This document shows, one piece after another, positions 26,507 to 34,705 of a stretch of DNA of 64,000 bases. This DNA comes from Polaromonas sp. CG_9.7 (GTDB lineage Bacteria; Pseudomonadota; Gammaproteobacteria; Burkholderiales; Burkholderiaceae_C): the NCBI RefSeq assembly GCF_015752205.1, contig NZ_JADOVG010000007.1, positions 62,001 through 126,000 of the forward strand, written 5' to 3'. The notes under the pieces are model-generated. The model was not told where the DNA came from and made no database searches. It saw only the letters and a list, made by a program, of their open reading frames with translations. The translations under genes were made by a program, and so were the position numbers. How positions within the stretch are numbered: position 1 is the first letter of the stretch; every line of letters starts with the position of its first letter.

Positions 26507-27381
26507 CCAGCGCCTGCGTTGTCGGCGATGCACTGGGCCATGATGCGTGCCGCTTCAGCCATGCGTGGACCGGGCCGCACCAGCACATCGGATTGCTCGG
26601 GGTTGAAGAGGCAAATGCGCTGATCGCGTATCGCTTTGATGGCGCCCCAGCCGGGATACGCTTTCATGGCATCGGCGTTGCGGCTGCTCACCATGATGAG
26701 GTCCGGATTGGCGCGCACCACGAATTCCGGGTTGATGCGTGGAAACGGTCCCAGTGCGGCGGGAATGATGTTTTTCACGCCCAGCCGGGTCAGCGTTTCG
26801 CCCATGAAGGACGACTCGCCGGCGGCATAAGGCCCGCGGCTGACTTCAAAGTACACGCGGGTGTTACGGACCTTGGCCGGCAGCGACTGCGCGGCCGCCG
26901 AAACGCCGCTGTCGATGATGCGCCAGACTCGGCCAGCGCCCGCAGCGTCGGGAATATCGAGCAGCGCGCCTAGCTTTTTCAGAACGCGCTGCACATCGGC
27001 ATGGGTCTTGGGCTCCAGCGCCACGACCTTCAGGCCCAGCGATTCCAGGCGTTGGCTGGCGCGCGATGAAGTGGCCAGGACCACCACGTCGGGTTTGAGC
27101 GCGACGATGGCCTCGATGTTCGGGTCCAGTCCACCGCCTACTCCAGGCAGGCTTTTGACACTGGCCGGGTAATTTGAATAGCGGTCCACTCCGACCAGAC
27201 GCTGGCACTCCCCAAGCGCGCAGATGCTTTCAGTCAGCGAAGGCAGCAGGCTGACAATGCGCTGCGGGCTTTGCGCCAGGGTGACGCTGACGCCTCTGTC
27301 ATCGGTGAGTTGCAAGGCGTGGGCCGGGGCCAGCACGGCCAGGCTGAGCAGCAGGATGAAAGCTGTGGTGAAAGTTTTCAT
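26503..27381 (-). CDS. btuF: Cobalamin ABC transporter, periplasmic binding protein
   Basis: Periplasmic B12-binding protein with a signal peptide (MKTFTTAFILLLSLAVLAPAHA) and a class-III solute-binding fold: QRIVSLLPSLTESICALGEC, LVGVDRYSNYP, LKPDVVVLATSSRASQRLESLGLKVVALEP and VYFEVSRGPYAAGESSFMGETLTRLG. I take ATG 27381 (292 residues), since the longer frame to 27441 puts charged residues before the leader. Coupled to btuC and btuD, and 62 bases after cobU. Confidence 0.92.
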   Translation of the reverse strand: MKTFTTAFILLLSLAVLAPAHALQLTDDRGVSVTLAQSPQRIVSLLPSLTESICALGECQRLVGVDRYSNYPASVKSLPGVGGGLDPNIEAIVALKPDVVVLATSSRASQRLESLGLKVVALEPKTHADVQRVLKKLGALLDIPDAAGAGRVWRIIDSGVSAAAQSLPAKVRNTRVYFEVSRGPYAAGESSFMGETLTRLGVKNIIPAALGPFPRINPEFVVRANPDLIMVSSRNADAMKAYPGWGAIKAIRDQRICLFNPEQSDVLVRPGPRMAEAARIMAQCIADNAGAG

Positions 27382-27389
27382 CCTGCTAG

Positions 27390-27420
27390 CCCTCACCCCA
27401 GCACTTTCCCGGAGGGAGGA
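27390..27420. repeat. REP-like GC-rich element between cobU and btuF
   Basis: On the minus strand this reads TCCTCCCTCCGGGAAAG followed by TGCTGGGGTGAGGG, resembling the widespread 'CTCCC..GGGAG..GGCTGGGGTGAGGG' intergenic palindromic repeats of proteobacteria. It lies in the only sizeable gap of the btuB operon and may form a hairpin in the mRNA. Confidence 0.55.
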
Positions 27421-27443
27421 AAAGCAAGATAAATCCTTCATGC

Positions 27444-28028
27444 TTAGCCTTTAAGAGTGAGCGGTAAACCGGCCGCCATGAAAGTGACACGCTGGCAAGC
27501 CTGCGCCACGTCCTGGTTCATCAGTCCCAGCGCATCGACAAACGCCCGCGTTTCGCGCCCGAGCGGAATCACACCCAGGCCAATTTCGTTGCCGACCAGC
27601 ACGACCGGGCCGGCGGCGTTTTCGATTGCTCTTAAAAGCATAGCTACTTGCGCCCGTGGATCGTGCGCCAGAGCCTCATTTTGCTTGGAATTCTCCATTG
27701 GCATGAGCAAATTGGTCAGCCACAGCGTCAGGCAGTCCACGACAACGAGGGTTTGCGGCTGGCTATGACGGGCCAAGGTTGGGCCCAGCGCCAGCGGCTC
27801 TTCCACGGTTTGCATGCCCGGCACCCGCTCGGCACGGTCGGTCTGGTGGCGCGCGATGCGCTCGCGCATTTCGGCGTCCCAGGGCTGGGCGGTGGCGATC
27901 AGCACCGCTTGATGCGCCGGCGACTGCGCCAGCCAGCTGCGCGCGAGCAACTCGGCGCGGCGCGACTTGCCGCTTTTCTGGCCACCCAAAATCAGTTCGC
28001 TGCGGGCAGCGGACAGCATTTCATCCAT
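27444..28028 (-). CDS. cobU: Adenosylcobinamide kinase / guanylyltransferase
   Basis: Bifunctional CobU/CobP: phosphorylates adenosylcobinamide and adds GMP before lower-ligand attachment. The P-loop SELILGGQKSGKSRRAELLAR starts near residue 10; VVVDCLTLWLTNLL and VLVGNEIGLGVIPLGRETRAFVDALG are family motifs. ATG 28028 (194 residues) overlaps the preceding gene by 8 bases; ATG 28019 is possible. A 17-bp repeat copy at 27628-27644 is read through as AMLLRAI. Confidence 0.94.
   Translation of the reverse strand: MDEMLSAARSELILGGQKSGKSRRAELLARSWLAQSPAHQAVLIATAQPWDAEMRERIARHQTDRAERVPGMQTVEEPLALGPTLARHSQPQTLVVVDCLTLWLTNLLMPMENSKQNEALAHDPRAQVAMLLRAIENAAGPVVLVGNEIGLGVIPLGRETRAFVDALGLMNQDVAQACQRVTFMAAGLPLTLKG
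27628..27644. repeat. 17-bp palindromic repeat, copy 4 (inside cobU)
   Basis: GCTCT, spacer TAAAAGC, ATAGC; one mismatch to the family consensus. Situated in the middle of cobU, in a variable region between the LLMPMENSKQ segment and the conserved GNEIG motif. Confidence 0.5.
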
Positions 28029-28872
28029 GGGCTGCATCCCAACCCAGGATGAACTTGTGCAGCTTTTCCACGCCTTCGGTCAGCGCGGCCGGGCCGGGCT
28101 GCAGGATTTCGGACGACTTGATCTCGAACAGTTGATTATTTTTGACAGCCGGTACGCTCTCCCACCCAGGACGGGCGGCGACCAGCTCGGGCCGGAATTT
28201 CTTGCCGCACCAGGAGCCAAAAATGATGTCGGGCGCGCGCTGCACAATTTCCAGCCCGTCGGCAATGATGCGCCCCTTGCCCATCGGTTCTTTTGCCAAT
28301 TCGGGAAAGCAGTCGTCGCCGCCGGCAATGCCGACCAGCTCGGACACCCAGGCAATGCAGCTGATGTGCGGGTCGTGCCATTCCTCGAAAAAAACCCTGG
28401 GGCGGCGCTTGAGTGAGCGCGCCGCCTGCTCGATGTCCAGCAGCCGCTGCTGCATCTGCCCGATCAGCAGCATGCCGCGCTCGACCTGCCCGACCATTGC
28501 GGCGAGCTGGTACATCATCGAGAAAATCTCGGCCACGCTGCGCTGGTTGAAGATGGTGACCTGGATGCCATGGCGAATCAGCTGCGCGGCAATGTCGGCC
28601 TGCAGGTCTGAAAAGCCGATGACGCAGTCGGGCTTCAAATCAACAATCTTGTCGATCTTGGCGCTCAGGTAGGCGCTGACCTTGGGCTTTTCCTCCCTGG
28701 CACGCGGCGGGCGCACGGTGTAGCCCGAGATGCCGACGATGCGGCGCTCTTCACCCAGCATGTACAGCCACTCGGTGGGCTCTTCGGTCAGGCAGACGAT
28801 ACGCTGCGGGCCATAGGCCGTGGTGTCTTTGCTGGCGGCCAGTGCGCGCCAGTCGTTTGCTGCTTCAGTCAT
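28021..28872 (-). CDS. BtuF-like cobalamin-binding protein without signal peptide
   Basis: 283-residue protein with the class-III periplasmic-binding fold (PF01497 type): PQRIVCLTEEPTEWLYMLGEERRIVGISGYTV, then VDLKPDCVIGFSDLQADIAAQLIRHGIQVTIF, then SELVGIAGGDDCFPELAKEPMGKGRII and the C-terminal PALTEGVEKLHKFIL. The N terminus MTEAANDWRALAASKDTTAY is polar and has no signal peptide or membrane helix, so the protein should stay in the cytoplasm. It overlaps both cobB and cobU, inside the btuB-cobB operon. A cytosolic corrinoid or cobalt carrier is one possibility, but function is unproven. Confidence 0.85.
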   Translation of the reverse strand: MTEAANDWRALAASKDTTAYGPQRIVCLTEEPTEWLYMLGEERRIVGISGYTVRPPRAREEKPKVSAYLSAKIDKIVDLKPDCVIGFSDLQADIAAQLIRHGIQVTIFNQRSVAEIFSMMYQLAAMVGQVERGMLLIGQMQQRLLDIEQAARSLKRRPRVFFEEWHDPHISCIAWVSELVGIAGGDDCFPELAKEPMGKGRIIADGLEIVQRAPDIIFGSWCGKKFRPELVAARPGWESVPAVKNNQLFEIKSSEILQPGPAALTEGVEKLHKFILGWDAAHG

Positions 28873-30211
28873 GGTGTTCCTTTAAAAACAAGCGCGCCGC
28901 CGCAGCCGGGCTGGACGCAAACCAGGCATGGAAATAACTCGCCTTGACGGCGCCTGTCGAACCCGACACAAACAGGGCCTCGCCTTCGCCGCGCAAGGTG
29001 CGTCCCGGCGCAGCTTGGGTGCGGTTGGCGGCGGGTAGCGACGTTGCGCAGGTGGAATAGTGAAAGGTGTGGCCGCGCAAGGTGCCGCCCGGCATGTCAA
29101 GCTGCTGCGGCCCCAGCGCAGCCAGCCGCTTTTGCATCGTCACGCTGCCAGGCAGGACGCCCCACACCGGATTGCTGACGCCGTTGGCATCGATGATTTC
29201 ATCAAACAAGGCCATCATGCCGCCGCACTCGGCCCAGACCGGCTTGCCGGCCTGAACGTGTGCGGTGATGCTGCTTTTCATGGCCGTGTTGGCACCCAGT
29301 GTTTCAGCATGCAGTTCGGGGTAACCGCCGGGCAGCCAAAGCGCGTCGCATTCCGGCAGTGAATCCTCTGCAAGCGGTGAAAAATAGGCCAGCTTGGCGC
29401 CCATTGACTGCAGGCAGTCGAGGTTGGCGGCATACAAAAAACAGAAGGCTGCATCGCGGGCGACAGCAATCGTCAGACCCTGCAATGCGCCTTCAGGAAA
29501 CTTCTGCGCTGGTGCATCACCAGGCTGAAAGTCAACGGCCCAGGCTTGCAGGTCGTCGTCTGTCATCTGCCCCAGCCGCGTGCCCGCCAGTGCATCGGCC
29601 GCTGCATCCAGCCTGCCCATGGCATCGCCCAGTTCATGGTCCATGACCAGGCCCAGGTGTCGTTCGGGCAGCGTCAGGGCTTCATTGCGCATCAAGGCGC
29701 CCAGCCATTGGGCCGGGTCGCGCAGGCTGTCTTCCAGCATCACTGCGTGGCCGGGCGAGGCGACGCGGTTGGCCAGCACGCCGGCAAAATTCAAGCCTTC
29801 AATGTAATGCTGCAAGCCCCAGGCCAGCGCGCCAAAGGTTCCGGCCATGGCACTGGCATCAATCACCGCGACCACCTTCAAGCCAAAGCGCTGCGCCAGA
29901 TCAGCCGCGCTCGGCTGTCCGTCAAACAGGCCCATCACGCCTTCGACAATGATGAGGTCAGCATCTTTCGCCGCATCGTGCAGACGCTGCGCGCAGTCCG
30001 CCTCGCCGGTCATCCACAGGTCGAGCTGATGCACCGGTGCGCCGCTGGCCAGCGCCAGCCAATAAGGGTCCAGGAAATCCGGACCGCACTTGAAGACGCG
30101 CACCCGCCGGCCCTGCCGCGCATGCAGCCGCGCCAGGGCGCATGCCACCGTGGTCTTGCCCTGGCCGGAAGCCGGAGCGGCAATAAGGATGGCAGGGCAG
30201 CGGGCGGTCAT
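28865..30211 (-). CDS. cobB: Cobyrinic acid a,c-diamide synthase
   Basis: ATP- and glutamine-dependent amidation of the a and c acetate groups (CobB/CbiA). N-terminal P-loop ILIAAPASGQGKTTVACALARLH, DLIIVEGVMGLFDG, and a C-terminal glutamine amidotransferase domain with the nucleophile in PVWAECGGMMALFD and LRGHTFHYS. 448 residues. It begins 5 bases after the btuB stop and overlaps the BtuF-like gene by 8 bases. Confidence 0.95.
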   Translation of the reverse strand: MTARCPAILIAAPASGQGKTTVACALARLHARQGRRVRVFKCGPDFLDPYWLALASGAPVHQLDLWMTGEADCAQRLHDAAKDADLIIVEGVMGLFDGQPSAADLAQRFGLKVVAVIDASAMAGTFGALAWGLQHYIEGLNFAGVLANRVASPGHAVMLEDSLRDPAQWLGALMRNEALTLPERHLGLVMDHELGDAMGRLDAAADALAGTRLGQMTDDDLQAWAVDFQPGDAPAQKFPEGALQGLTIAVARDAAFCFLYAANLDCLQSMGAKLAYFSPLAEDSLPECDALWLPGGYPELHAETLGANTAMKSSITAHVQAGKPVWAECGGMMALFDEIIDANGVSNPVWGVLPGSVTMQKRLAALGPQQLDMPGGTLRGHTFHYSTCATSLPAANRTQAAPGRTLRGEGEALFVSGSTGAVKASYFHAWFASSPAAAARLFLKEHHD

Positions 30212-30216
30212 CCAGC

Positions 30217-32040
30217 TTACCGCTTGGGCTGGTAATTCAGCGTGACATACACGGCGCGTCCGGGCTGGTTGTAGCCATAAATCGTTTCATACTGTTTGTC
30301 GGTCACGTTGTTCAGCTTGGTCTGGACTTTCCACTCCTTGTTGACCACGTAATCCACATACAGGTCCGCAGTGGTGCGGCCAGCCAGTTCGCGCGTGTTG
30401 GCTGAGTCGTCAAAACTTTTGCCGGCATGCAGCAGGGAGCCACCAAAAGCCCACACACCCACCGAATAGTCAGCCCCCAGCGTGGCCAGATTGGCGCTGC
30501 GGCGCGCCAGTCGCTTGCCCGTCAGCTCATTGCGCGGGTCCATTGCATCAAGCGATGCATTGAGCGACAGCGGGCCAAAGCTGCCGTTGTAGGACAGGGT
30601 ATAGCCATCAATCCGGGCACGCGGAATGTTCGAGGCAATCGTCGTATTGCTGATAAAACCGCGAATCTTGTTGTCGAAGTGGACCAGCTTCACCGTTTGC
30701 CCCGCATCACTCCAGGTCACGCCCAGGTCAGTGTTGCGGCCGCGTTCCGGCTGCAAGTTCGCATTGCCAAAATTGGGGAAATAAAGCTGATTGAACGACG
30801 GTGCGACAAAGCTGGTGCCGTAGGATGCGTTGACACGCCACTGCGGCGTGAGGGCAAAACCGTAGCCGCCGAAACCGGTGGTGCTTCCGCCAAATTGCGA
30901 ATTCTGGTCGCGGCGCAGGTTGGCCTGCCAGCTGTGCGGACCCGCGCTGCCGTTCAAACCGGTAAAGTAAGACGATACAGTGCGGTCAGTGATTGTGTAT
31001 TGGGTGCTGCTGTCAACTTTTTGCTCCAGACGCTCCACGCCTGCCAGCGCAACGCCTATGGGAGTGTCCACATCGTTTTGCCAGCTCAGCTGATTCTGGG
31101 TGGTTTTGAACAGGCTGGGCAAGAAGGAGGCGACCACTGCACGGCTGCTGTCCGATGCTTCGCTGTAGCGCAACTGGGTTTTCCAGCCGGGCAGCACGCG
31201 GCCTTCGACGCCCGTGCGGACCACACGTGACTTGCCTTTGTAAAAGGTATCGCGGTTGGGGCCATCGTCGGTGTGGCTGGTGCTGTTCGACGCCAACAAA
31301 CCGGCATCGATTTTCCAATCAGCATTTAATTGGTAAGCCACCGATGCGTTAAGTGAATCCTGGTCAAAGCCATCGGTATCGGGGTTGTAATTGCCAAACA
31401 GCACTTTAGGATTGGTGGCTGAAAATCCGGCCTCGCGGGTCTTTTGCAAGCCAAGCGAATAGGTCACCGGTCCACTGCCACCACTGACACCGGCCGTTAC
31501 CTGGCGATGCGCATAGCTGCCCAGCGTCAATGAAGCATACGGGTTGAAACCCTGAACACCCTTGCGCAGGAACACCTGCACCACGCCACCCACAGCTTCG
31601 CTGCCATACAGGGCAGACGCCGGACCTTTGAGGATTTCGATACGCTCGATCATGTCCACCGGGATGGTGTCCCAGCTCGGGCTGCCGGTGGTGGCCGAGC
31701 CAAAACGCACTCCGTCAATGAGCAATACCGTGTGCCGCGCTTCGGCGCCGCGGATGTTCACGCTGCTGTTTTTCCCAAGCCCGCCATTGGCGCTGAACTG
31801 AATCCCAGGAACGCGGGCCAGGATTTCAGGAAGCGTACGGCCGGTGGATTTTTCTATATCAGCACGGTTGATGATCACCACGTCACTGACCAGCTCGTCA
31901 GCCCGCTGGGCAGTTCGGGAGGCAGTGACGACCATTTCCTTGAGTTGAGGCGCTGTTTGCGTTTGCGAAAAAGACGGAAATACAGCAGCCAAAGCCAAAG
32001 GCAGCGCGGCCATACGCACGTTGGAAATACAGATTTTCAT
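30217..32040 (-). CDS. btuB: TonB-dependent vitamin B12 receptor
   Basis: Outer-membrane corrinoid receptor of 607 residues. Signal peptide about residues 1-26 (MKICISNVRMAALPLALAAVFPSFSQ), a TonB-box-like EMVVTASRT, the plug domain (IINRADIEKSTGRTLPEILARVPGIQFS, NIRGAEARHTVLLIDGVRFGSATTG, IERIEILKGPASALYGSEAVGGVV) and a 22-strand-type barrel ending with aromatic-rich strands (YVTLNYQPKR). It is the first gene after the second cobalamin riboswitch. Confidence 0.94.
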   Translation of the reverse strand: MKICISNVRMAALPLALAAVFPSFSQTQTAPQLKEMVVTASRTAQRADELVSDVVIINRADIEKSTGRTLPEILARVPGIQFSANGGLGKNSSVNIRGAEARHTVLLIDGVRFGSATTGSPSWDTIPVDMIERIEILKGPASALYGSEAVGGVVQVFLRKGVQGFNPYASLTLGSYAHRQVTAGVSGGSGPVTYSLGLQKTREAGFSATNPKVLFGNYNPDTDGFDQDSLNASVAYQLNADWKIDAGLLASNSTSHTDDGPNRDTFYKGKSRVVRTGVEGRVLPGWKTQLRYSEASDSSRAVVASFLPSLFKTTQNQLSWQNDVDTPIGVALAGVERLEQKVDSSTQYTITDRTVSSYFTGLNGSAGPHSWQANLRRDQNSQFGGSTTGFGGYGFALTPQWRVNASYGTSFVAPSFNQLYFPNFGNANLQPERGRNTDLGVTWSDAGQTVKLVHFDNKIRGFISNTTIASNIPRARIDGYTLSYNGSFGPLSLNASLDAMDPRNELTGKRLARRSANLATLGADYSVGVWAFGGSLLHAGKSFDDSANTRELAGRTTADLYVDYVVNKEWKVQTKLNNVTDKQYETIYGYNQPGRAVYVTLNYQPKR

Positions 32041-32140
32041 GGGATCAAGCTATCAACAAAATGCTCTCACTGGGTTCCCCGCCAGTGCATGAGCGTTAAG
32101 AACACGCCAGTTCGTTTAAAAAAACGTGCGTGTCCACCTT

Positions 32141-32385
32141 GTTGGCCGGTATCCGGGCTCGCGGAACTGCTTTCATCGCCTTCCCAAACGCGTGTTCAAA
32201 ACGCTCAGTGGCTCATGATGAAAACTGAAAGAGACCCTGACTTGCTCAGTGCACTGCATTCGTCCGTTTACCGTTGCGGGGGCAGCGCAGGTTAAAAGTC
32301 GCAGCGCTTGGCAAACCGGTTGTACGGCGCTCATGACGTTGACTTCCCCCTGCTTCCCGTTGAACTGCAGCATGTGAACCATGCG
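32141..32385 (-). promoter_or_regulatory. Cobalamin riboswitch (upstream of btuB)
   Basis: Minus-strand order of conserved elements: AACGGGAAGCAGGGGGAAGTC, GCTGCCCCCGCAACGGTAAAC, GAGCCACTGAGCG with GTTTGGGAAGGCG, and AGCCCGGATACCGGCC at the downstream end. All major B12-aptamer blocks are therefore present. It sits about 100 bases upstream of the btuB ATG and should repress uptake when adenosylcobalamin is plentiful. The outer boundaries are approximate because the P1 stem was not fully resolved. Confidence 0.92.
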
Positions 32386-32448
32386 GCGAGCACCAACAGC
32401 GGGCATTCTACGCGGCAAAATACGCCTGACCCTACAATCGCAAATGCC

Positions 32449-32697
32449 ATGCTGAACCAACACCCAATCGATCCCATCGACCAAATTACCGAACGCGTAG
32501 AGCAGCTTTTGCTGCGCTACGAGCAATTGCAGCGCACCAACGCCCAGCTGCTCGAACAGGTCACAGCCTTGTCGCACGAGCGGGACTCGCTCAGGTCCCG
32601 TCTCAGTGCGGCCCGTGCCCGCGTGGATGCCCTGATCGAACGCCTGCCCGAAACCACCGACTCCGTTGTCAACCCCTTTGTGGACCCTGCGCGATGA
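32449..32697 (+). CDS. Short coiled-coil protein upstream of zapA (ZapB-like)
   Basis: 82-residue protein, almost entirely helical: ITERVEQLLLRYEQLQRTNAQLLEQVTALSHERDSLRSRLSAARARVDALIERL reads (in pieces) as a leucine-rich heptad coiled coil, ending in the tail PETTDSVVNPFVDPAR. It belongs to the small family commonly found directly before zapA in beta- and gammaproteobacteria and is probably a cell-division accessory factor. I use ATG 32449; the frame to 32308 runs into the btuB riboswitch and is spurious. ATGA overlap with zapA. Confidence 0.8.
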   Translation: MLNQHPIDPIDQITERVEQLLLRYEQLQRTNAQLLEQVTALSHERDSLRSRLSAARARVDALIERLPETTDSVVNPFVDPAR

Positions 32698-33038
32698 AAC
32701 AGCTAGAAGTGCAAATCATGGGCCAGAACTACATGCTGGGCTGCCCGGAAAACAGCGAAGCGCGTCTGCGTGAAGCGGTTGAAACCGTCGATTCGGCCAT
32801 GTGCAAGATCCGTGATGCCGCCAAGGTGAAGGCACGTGATCGGATTGCCGTCTTGGCGGCACTGAATCTGGCTTATCAATTGCTGGAGCCTGCGCCCCCC
32901 ATGCCTGAGCGTGTCTTGCAGAATCCAGACCCGCTGTCCGATGCCGCTGATGGGGTGAGCGGTGCGTCCCGCGCGCAACTGCAGTCATTGCTTCAAAAAC
33001 TGGATGCCGCGCTGGCCAGCCAGAATTTGGCAGCGTGA
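32694..33038 (+). CDS. zapA: Cell division protein ZapA
   Basis: Promotes FtsZ bundling at the division ring. N-terminal KQLEVQIMGQNYMLGCPENSEARLREAVETVD-type beta/alpha domain (cited in two parts: KQLEVQIMGQNYMLGCPE and EARLREAVETVDSAMCKI), then RDRIAVLAALNLAYQLLE and a helical tail to residue 114. Overlaps the ZapB-like gene by four bases and is followed by 6S RNA, an arrangement conserved in many proteobacteria. Confidence 0.92.
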   Translation: MKQLEVQIMGQNYMLGCPENSEARLREAVETVDSAMCKIRDAAKVKARDRIAVLAALNLAYQLLEPAPPMPERVLQNPDPLSDAADGVSGASRAQLQSLLQKLDAALASQNLAA

Positions 33039-33081
33039 CCTTTTCGGTCAGTCCTGCGGCCATCGAATCGCCGTATGGGCC

Positions 33082-33087
33082 TACAAT
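33082..33087 (+). promoter_or_regulatory. Candidate -10 element of the 6S RNA promoter
   Basis: TACAAT seven bases before the predicted 5' end of 6S RNA. The matching -35 region (about 33059-33064) is weak, so only the -10 is proposed. Confidence 0.45.
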
Positions 33088-33093
33088 TGACTT

Positions 33094-33268
33094 GTCTGCG
33101 GTGCGCGCCGGGCTTTATATTTCCTTGAACCAATGCTCCACGAGCACGGGCTTGGTAAATTGTCAAACAGGCGTGATCGTCTCGCGTCAGACGAACCCGA
33201 AGTTTGACTGCCCTCGCCCACCTGAACCCCGGTTCAGGATGACGGTCCGGTGGCATTCGCAGACACCT
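33094..33268 (+). ncRNA. ssrS: 6S RNA
   Basis: Global regulator RNA that mimics an open promoter and binds sigma-70 RNA polymerase in stationary phase. It sits directly downstream of zapA, its usual place. The ends pair as a closing stem: GTCTGCG near 33094 with CGCAGAC near 33259, and GCCGG with CCGGT just inside. The interior contains CTTGAACCAATGCTCC, TTGTCAAACAGGCGTGATCG, GAAGTTTGACTGCCC and CACCTGAACCCCGGTTCAGG, the pattern I recognise from Burkholderiales 6S RNAs. A run of seven T follows at about 33271. Exact ends are estimated. Confidence 0.88.
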
Positions 33269-33357
33269 AATTTTTTTAACAAGACTTCTCGTTTCAGGCA
33301 CTGCCGCTGTGACCCGAATACGGCGGCCGTCCTGTTTCACCAACGTTTGCTGCCTCG

Positions 33358-34179
33358 ATGATTCTCGAACCTTTGCTGATCGCTGAACTGGCCGTGCTTG
33401 GCGTGGGAACCGGCTTCCTGGCTGGCTTGCTGGGCATTGGCGGTGGCATGCTGATGGTGCCGTTCCTCACCATCATCCTGGCCAATCGCGGGGTTTCGGC
33501 AGACCTGGCAGTGAAAATGGCCATAGCCACCTCGATGGCAACTATTATTTTCACGTCACTTTCAAGCGTGAGGGCGCACCACAAGCGCGGCGCCGTGCGT
33601 TGGGACATCGTCAGGCGACTGGCGCCCGGCATCGTGGCGGGCAGCATCATTGGCAGCCTGGGCGTGTTTTCACTGCTCAAAGGATCTTACCTGGCGATTT
33701 TCTTTGGCGTATTCGTGAGTTTTTCAGCCACCCAAATGTTTCTGGACAAAAAACCCAAAGCTACGCGCCAGATGCCAGGGACGGGTGGTCAGTTGGCCGC
33801 TGGAGGCATCATCGGCTTTTTGTCTGGACTGGTCGGCGCAGGCGGTGGATTTATCAGTGTGCCCTTCATGACATGGTGCAATGTTCGCATCCACAATGCC
33901 GTCGCCACCTCTGCGGCGCTGGGTTTTCCGATTGCCCTGGCCAATGTGCTGGGCTATGTCATCAGCGGACAAACCGTGCAGAACCTGCCGGCAAACTCCC
34001 TGGGCTACATCTGGCTGCCAGCGCTGGCTGTTGTTGCCACGTGCAGTTTCCTCACTGCACCACTGGGCGCCAAGTCAGCGCACAATATTCCGGTCGGCAA
34101 ACTCAAGCGGGTATTTGCCAGTATCCTGTATTTACTGGCAGCCTACATGCTGTACAAAGGGCTGAGCAGCTTGAACTGA
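33358..34179 (+). CDS. TauE/SafE family sulfite/organosulfonate exporter-like permease
   Basis: Inner-membrane protein of the TSUP family with about eight helices in two repeats. Each repeat starts with a glycine-rich motif: LAGLLGIGGGMLMVPFLTII near residue 20 and LSGLVGAGGGFISVPFMTWC near 156, with NAVATSAALGFPIALANV after the second. 273 residues. Substrate is not predictable; sulfite, sulfonates or other small anions are typical. Stands alone after 6S RNA. Confidence 0.9.
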   Translation: MILEPLLIAELAVLGVGTGFLAGLLGIGGGMLMVPFLTIILANRGVSADLAVKMAIATSMATIIFTSLSSVRAHHKRGAVRWDIVRRLAPGIVAGSIIGSLGVFSLLKGSYLAIFFGVFVSFSATQMFLDKKPKATRQMPGTGGQLAAGGIIGFLSGLVGAGGGFISVPFMTWCNVRIHNAVATSAALGFPIALANVLGYVISGQTVQNLPANSLGYIWLPALAVVATCSFLTAPLGAKSAHNIPVGKLKRVFASILYLLAAYMLYKGLSSLN

Positions 34180-34192
34180 GGTTTGCATACCT

Positions 34193-34705
34193 TTATTCAT
34201 TCGTCGGTGACGCAATGACGACCATGCCGTCTTCATCGGCATACAGCCAGTCTCCCGGATATATCCACACCCCCTGAACCTGGACGGCTATGTCCCGTTG
34301 CCCCTGCTGCTTTTTTTCAGTGGGCAGTGGCATGGCAGCGAGCGCACAAATTCCGATGTCGCACTGCGCAAGCTCGACAACATCACGCACGCAGCCGTCC
34401 ACCACGATGCCCACCCAGCCGTTTTTAGCCGCTGCAGCGCCCAGGTTACCGCCAACCAGCGCGCGGCGAAGTGAAGCGCCGCCGTCAATCACCAGCACCC
34501 GGCCTTCCCCGGGGGAATCCACTGCATCCTTGACCAGTGAATTGTCTTCAAAGCACTTAACAGTCGACACAGGTCCGCTAAAACGGGCAAGTCCCCCAAA
34601 GTTTTTGAACACGGGCAGCATCACCCGGAATTGGCCCGAGACGTCGTTTTTATGAATATCGCAAAGATCAGAGGTTGCGAATGCAGGGGAAGGTATGGGG
34701 GTCAT
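34193..34705 (-). CDS. rraA: RraA family protein (ribonuclease activity regulator-like)
   Basis: 170-residue protein of the RraA/HMG-aldolase fold. Family blocks are FATSDLCDIHKNDV, FGGLARFSGPVSTVKCFEDNSLV, GRVLVIDGGASLRRALVGGNLG and WVGIVVDGCVRDVVELAQCDIG, followed by GVWIYPGDWLYADEDGMVV. RraA of E. coli inhibits RNase E, while related proteins are divalent-metal aldolases; the GGxLG and GxxRD pattern with the short length suits the RraA type, but aldolase activity cannot be excluded. Convergent with the TauE-like gene. Confidence 0.85.
   Translation of the reverse strand: MTPIPSPAFATSDLCDIHKNDVSGQFRVMLPVFKNFGGLARFSGPVSTVKCFEDNSLVKDAVDSPGEGRVLVIDGGASLRRALVGGNLGAAAAKNGWVGIVVDGCVRDVVELAQCDIGICALAAMPLPTEKKQQGQRDIAVQVQGVWIYPGDWLYADEDGMVVIASPTNE

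Noticed and set aside
30427..31230. 267-residue plus-strand frame opposite btuB
   Set aside because: Shadow of the receptor gene, no recognisable domain.
32049..32065. GCTAT-N7-ATGCT before btuB as a repeat copy
   Set aside because: Right arm does not match ATAGC well enough.
32308..32448. N-terminal extension of the zapB-like gene
   Set aside because: This part is the btuB riboswitch read on the other strand; the coiled-coil protein starts at 32449.
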